From Yinghuangia seranimata (lineage in GTDB: Bacteria > Actinomycetota > Actinomycetes > Streptomycetales > Streptomycetaceae), in NCBI RefSeq assembly GCF_029953285.1, contig NZ_JASAOI010000068.1, forward strand, positions 1 to 64,000: a stretch of 64,000 nt of DNA, given 5' to 3'. The position numbers and the translations under genes were made by a program. Below the pieces are notes generated by a model. It had not been told where the DNA came from. It saw only the letters and a list, made by a program, of their open reading frames with translations, and searched no databases. Positions 61,619-64,000 of this stretch are shown here, in pieces (position 1 is the first letter of the stretch; each line of letters begins with the position of its first letter).

Positions 61619-63808
61619 TCAGTCCCGCCGGGCGGGTGGCGGCGCGCCGTCCCCGGACGCGGCGGCCTCGGCTCCCGCGCCCCGTCCGGGCCCCGAGGCG
61701 TCCGCCTCTAGCATCCGGCGCACCGCGTCGGCCTGCGGCGCGTCGGCCAGCAGGGCGAGCGCCTGGCGGCGCCGGGAGCGGGCCTCGCGCAGGTCGCCGG
61801 TGTCCTCCAGGAGGTCGGCGGTGCGCAGCAGGGTGAGCGCCTCGAGCCGCTCGTCGCCCGCCGCGCGGAACGCCTCCAGCGCGTCCCGGTAGACGGTGAG
61901 GGCCTCGCGGGTGCGGCCCGCGTCCCCCAGGCACTCGCCGATGTCGGACAGCACGCGCCCCACCTCGGCGTGGTCGTCGAGCCTGCGCCGCACGCCGAGG
62001 GCGGCGCGGTGGTCGCGCAGCGCCTGTTCGAAGCGGCCCATGCGGGCGTGCAGGCGGCCGAGGTGGGACAGCACGCGGGCCTGGCCGACGCTGTCGCCGG
62101 TGGTGCGGCGCAGCAGCAGGGCGCGGTCGTACCAGTCGGCGGCGCGCTGGAGGTCGCCGAGGTCGGCGTACGCGTTCCCGAGGTTGACCATGGCGCGGCC
62201 CTCGCCGGCGGGGTCGGCGATGGACCGGGACACCTCGAGGGCGGCGCGGTAGCAGGCGAGCGCCTGTTCGAGCTCGGCCCGGGCGACGTGCAGGTTGCCG
62301 AGGTTGAGCAGCGCGACGGCCTCCTGGCGGCCCGAGCCGTGCCGGCGCGCGGTGGACAGCGCGAGCTCGTGCAGTTCGCGGACGTCGCGCCAGTGCGCGC
62401 GGCGGTCCAGCAGCCGGGTCAGGACCGCGACGAGCCTGCGGGTGGGGCCGTCGAGGCCGGCCGCGGCGGCGACGCGCGCGGCGGCGAGCAGCTCGGGGCG
62501 TTCCTCGCGCACCCAGGCGCGGGCCTGCGCCGGGGACTCGAAGCGGACGTCGGCGGGGACCGCGGCGCCGCGCCCGGCCAGGGTGTGCTCGGCGGCGCGG
62601 GCGAGCCGCACGTACCGGTCGAGGAGGCGCACGCGGGCGGTGCGGCGCTCGCCGGGGCGCTCCTCGGCGTCGAGGCACTCCTGGACGTAGCCGCGCAGCA
62701 GTTCGTGGAACCGGAAGCGGCCGGGCGCCCCGCCGGGTTCCAGCAGGTGCAGCTCGCACAGCTCGGCGAGCGAGCGGGCGGCGGCGTCGGGCCCGCAGTC
62801 GGCGAGCGCGGCGGCCGCGTCCGGGCCGAACTCGCGGCCGGGCACGAGCGCGAGGAGCCGCAGCAGGCGGGCGGCCGACGGCACGAGCTCGCGGTGCACG
62901 AGCGCGAAGCAGGCGCGCAGCGCCAGTTCGGCGTCGTCGCAGGTGCCCTGCAGGCGCAGTCGTTCGGCGCGGAGCCGCCGGGCGACGTCGGCGAGCGCGT
63001 AGCGGGGGCGGGCGCGCAGCCACGCTCCGGCGAGCTTGAGGGCGGCGGGGTGGTAGTCGCACAGCGACAGCAGGTCGTCGGCGGCGCGCGGGTCGCACGC
63101 GACGCGGGTCTGGCCGGCGAGCGAGCCGAGGAGCTCGGCGGCGGCCGCGGTGTCGAGGACGTCGAGCGCGCAGGCGCGCACGACGGCGGCCCGGCCGAGG
63201 CCGGTGAGCGGGCTGACGGTGGTGACGACGACCAGCGCGGTGGGGCTCTCGGGCAGTAAGGGCCGCAGCTGCGCGGTGCCGGTGAGGTCCTCGAGGAGGA
63301 CGAGTATGCGGCGGTCGTCCAGCAGTTCGCGGAACCGCTGCGAGCGGTCCTCGCCGCCGGGCGGGGTGTCGTGGTCGCCGAGCGCGTGCAGGAACGCCTC
63401 GAGCACGTCGGCGGGCGCGGTGGTCTCGCCGCGCGGGCCGGTCAGGCGGGCGTACAGCACGCCGTCGGGGAAGTGCGGGGCGAGCCGGTGGGCGAGCAGC
63501 ACGGCGAGCGAGCTGCGGCCGATGCCGGGCGGGCCGGAGATCGCCACGACGCGGTCGGGCGGCAGCAGCGAGGCCCGGGCCGCGACGCCCTGGACGGGCA
63601 CCGCGGCGCCGGGTCCGGTCACCCAGCCGTAGAGCGTGCGCAGTTCGTCGTCCCGCCCGACGAACTGGTCGGGCGCGGGGGGTAGTTGCGCGGGCCCGAG
63701 GCGGAGGGTGGGGATCCCGGGGTCGTCCGCGGCGCGGGGCGCGGGCACGGAGGCACCGCCGGCGCCGGGCGCCCCGGCCGCCGCGGTGGACTCACCAGCC
63801 TGAATCAC
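61619..63808 (-). CDS. STAND-type NB-ARC/TPR protein with degenerate P-loop
   Basis: The protein has 729 residues from a GTG. FVGRDDELRTLYGWV starts an AfsR-like NB-ARC domain without the DNA-binding or BTAD parts. The P-loop reads SGPPGIGRSS (92-99), with Arg98 where Lys is expected, and the Walker B region is RRILVLLEDLTG with Glu-Asp in place of the usual pair. ATP hydrolysis may therefore be impaired. The C-terminal half (~470-690) has TPR units (ALLNLGNLHVARAELEQALACYRAALEVSRSIAD, AMVNLGNAYADLGDLQRAADWYDRALLLRR). A signal or scaffold role is likely, not transcription directly. Confidence 0.82.
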   Translation of the reverse strand: MIQAGESTAAAGAPGAGGASVPAPRAADDPGIPTLRLGPAQLPPAPDQFVGRDDELRTLYGWVTGPGAAVPVQGVAARASLLPPDRVVAISGPPGIGRSSLAVLLAHRLAPHFPDGVLYARLTGPRGETTAPADVLEAFLHALGDHDTPPGGEDRSQRFRELLDDRRILVLLEDLTGTAQLRPLLPESPTALVVVTTVSPLTGLGRAAVVRACALDVLDTAAAAELLGSLAGQTRVACDPRAADDLLSLCDYHPAALKLAGAWLRARPRYALADVARRLRAERLRLQGTCDDAELALRACFALVHRELVPSAARLLRLLALVPGREFGPDAAAALADCGPDAAARSLAELCELHLLEPGGAPGRFRFHELLRGYVQECLDAEERPGERRTARVRLLDRYVRLARAAEHTLAGRGAAVPADVRFESPAQARAWVREERPELLAAARVAAAAGLDGPTRRLVAVLTRLLDRRAHWRDVRELHELALSTARRHGSGRQEAVALLNLGNLHVARAELEQALACYRAALEVSRSIADPAGEGRAMVNLGNAYADLGDLQRAADWYDRALLLRRTTGDSVGQARVLSHLGRLHARMGRFEQALRDHRAALGVRRRLDDHAEVGRVLSDIGECLGDAGRTREALTVYRDALEAFRAAGDERLEALTLLRTADLLEDTGDLREARSRRRQALALLADAPQADAVRRMLEADASGPGRGAGAEAAASGDGAPPPARRD

Positions 63809-63941
63809 TGCCGACGACCCCCTGCTCCCCGCCCCCGACTGTCCCTGCGCGCAGGGTAGCGAACCGTGCGCTCAGGACGCGTATCGACGCACGGGAGCCG
63901 AGGGTGGACCGCGCGAAGCGGTCGTCTCGACCGCCGCGGCG

Positions 63942-64000
63942 TCAGAACGGCCGGGCGGGCCAGGGGGCGTCAGCGGGGCGGAGTCCGTCGAGGCCGGTGG
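63942..64000 (-). CDS. C-terminal end of a gene continuing beyond the window
   Basis: The frame reads ...TGLDGLRPADAPWPARPF then a TGA at 63944-63942. Codon use fits the genome. With only 19 residues I cannot name it; a NUDIX hydrolase neighbour of ald is a vague memory in streptomycetes and is not claimed. Confidence 0.4.
   Translation of the reverse strand, partial: TGLDGLRPADAPWPARPF

Overview
The window is about 74% GC with the codon use of a high-GC actinomycete. The order ald / xerD / parA-like / small DNA-binding-like protein / scpA / scpB / rluB, followed further left by prephenate dehydrogenase / cmk / plsC-like / der, is one I remember from the streptomycete core chromosome. I therefore place the window in a member of the Streptomycetales. 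The extra genes inside that core order and the unusually long low-complexity segments suggest a lineage other than a standard Streptomyces, but I cannot name a genus.

Layout. 1-2.3 kb: the truncated end of an ECF-type sigma factor with a repetitive tail, and a secreted CAP-domain protein. 2.5-21 kb: an accessory metabolic region with an acyl-CoA synthetase, an aldehyde dehydrogenase, an MFS exporter, a toxin-antitoxin pair, a GMC oxidoreductase, two tandem paralogous Ser/Thr kinases, a four-gene acyl-CoA dehydrogenase operon, a PPOX flavin protein and an SDR. The acyl-CoA synthetase and the dehydrogenase operon share a near-identical 20-bp upstream palindromic element, so they are probably one fatty, steroid or aromatic acyl-CoA degradation regulon. 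21-28 kb: an MFS exporter, a LapA-like protein, a lipoprotein, bioA and two small unknown genes. 28-31 kb: the cmk / plsC-like / der operon. 31-39 kb: an MFS/TetR pair, a berberine-bridge-type oxidase and a very large helicase-associated protein. 38.8-39.5 kb: a non-coding tandem-repeat array. 39.9-41 kb: prephenate dehydrogenase. 41-52.5 kb: two paralogous large proteins of unknown role, a Pr6Pr membrane protein, a giant SARP/NB-ARC/TPR regulator with a good SARP-type operator, a divergent medium-chain reductase and a Uma2 nuclease-fold protein. 52.6-64 kb: rluB, scpB, scpA, an RHH-like protein, a ParA ATPase, xerD, ald, a degenerate STAND/TPR protein and the end of one more gene.

The recurring oddity is Ala/Gly/Asp/Pro-rich low-complexity sequence inside otherwise conserved proteins: the sigma factor tail, the helicase-like protein, the SARP regulator (including between its Walker A and B motifs), both 41-46 kb paralogues, ScpB, RluB and XerD. 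Many promoter regions carry perfect or nearly perfect palindromes, and most operons end in strong perfect hairpins. No rRNA, tRNA, IS element, CRISPR array or replication origin was seen.
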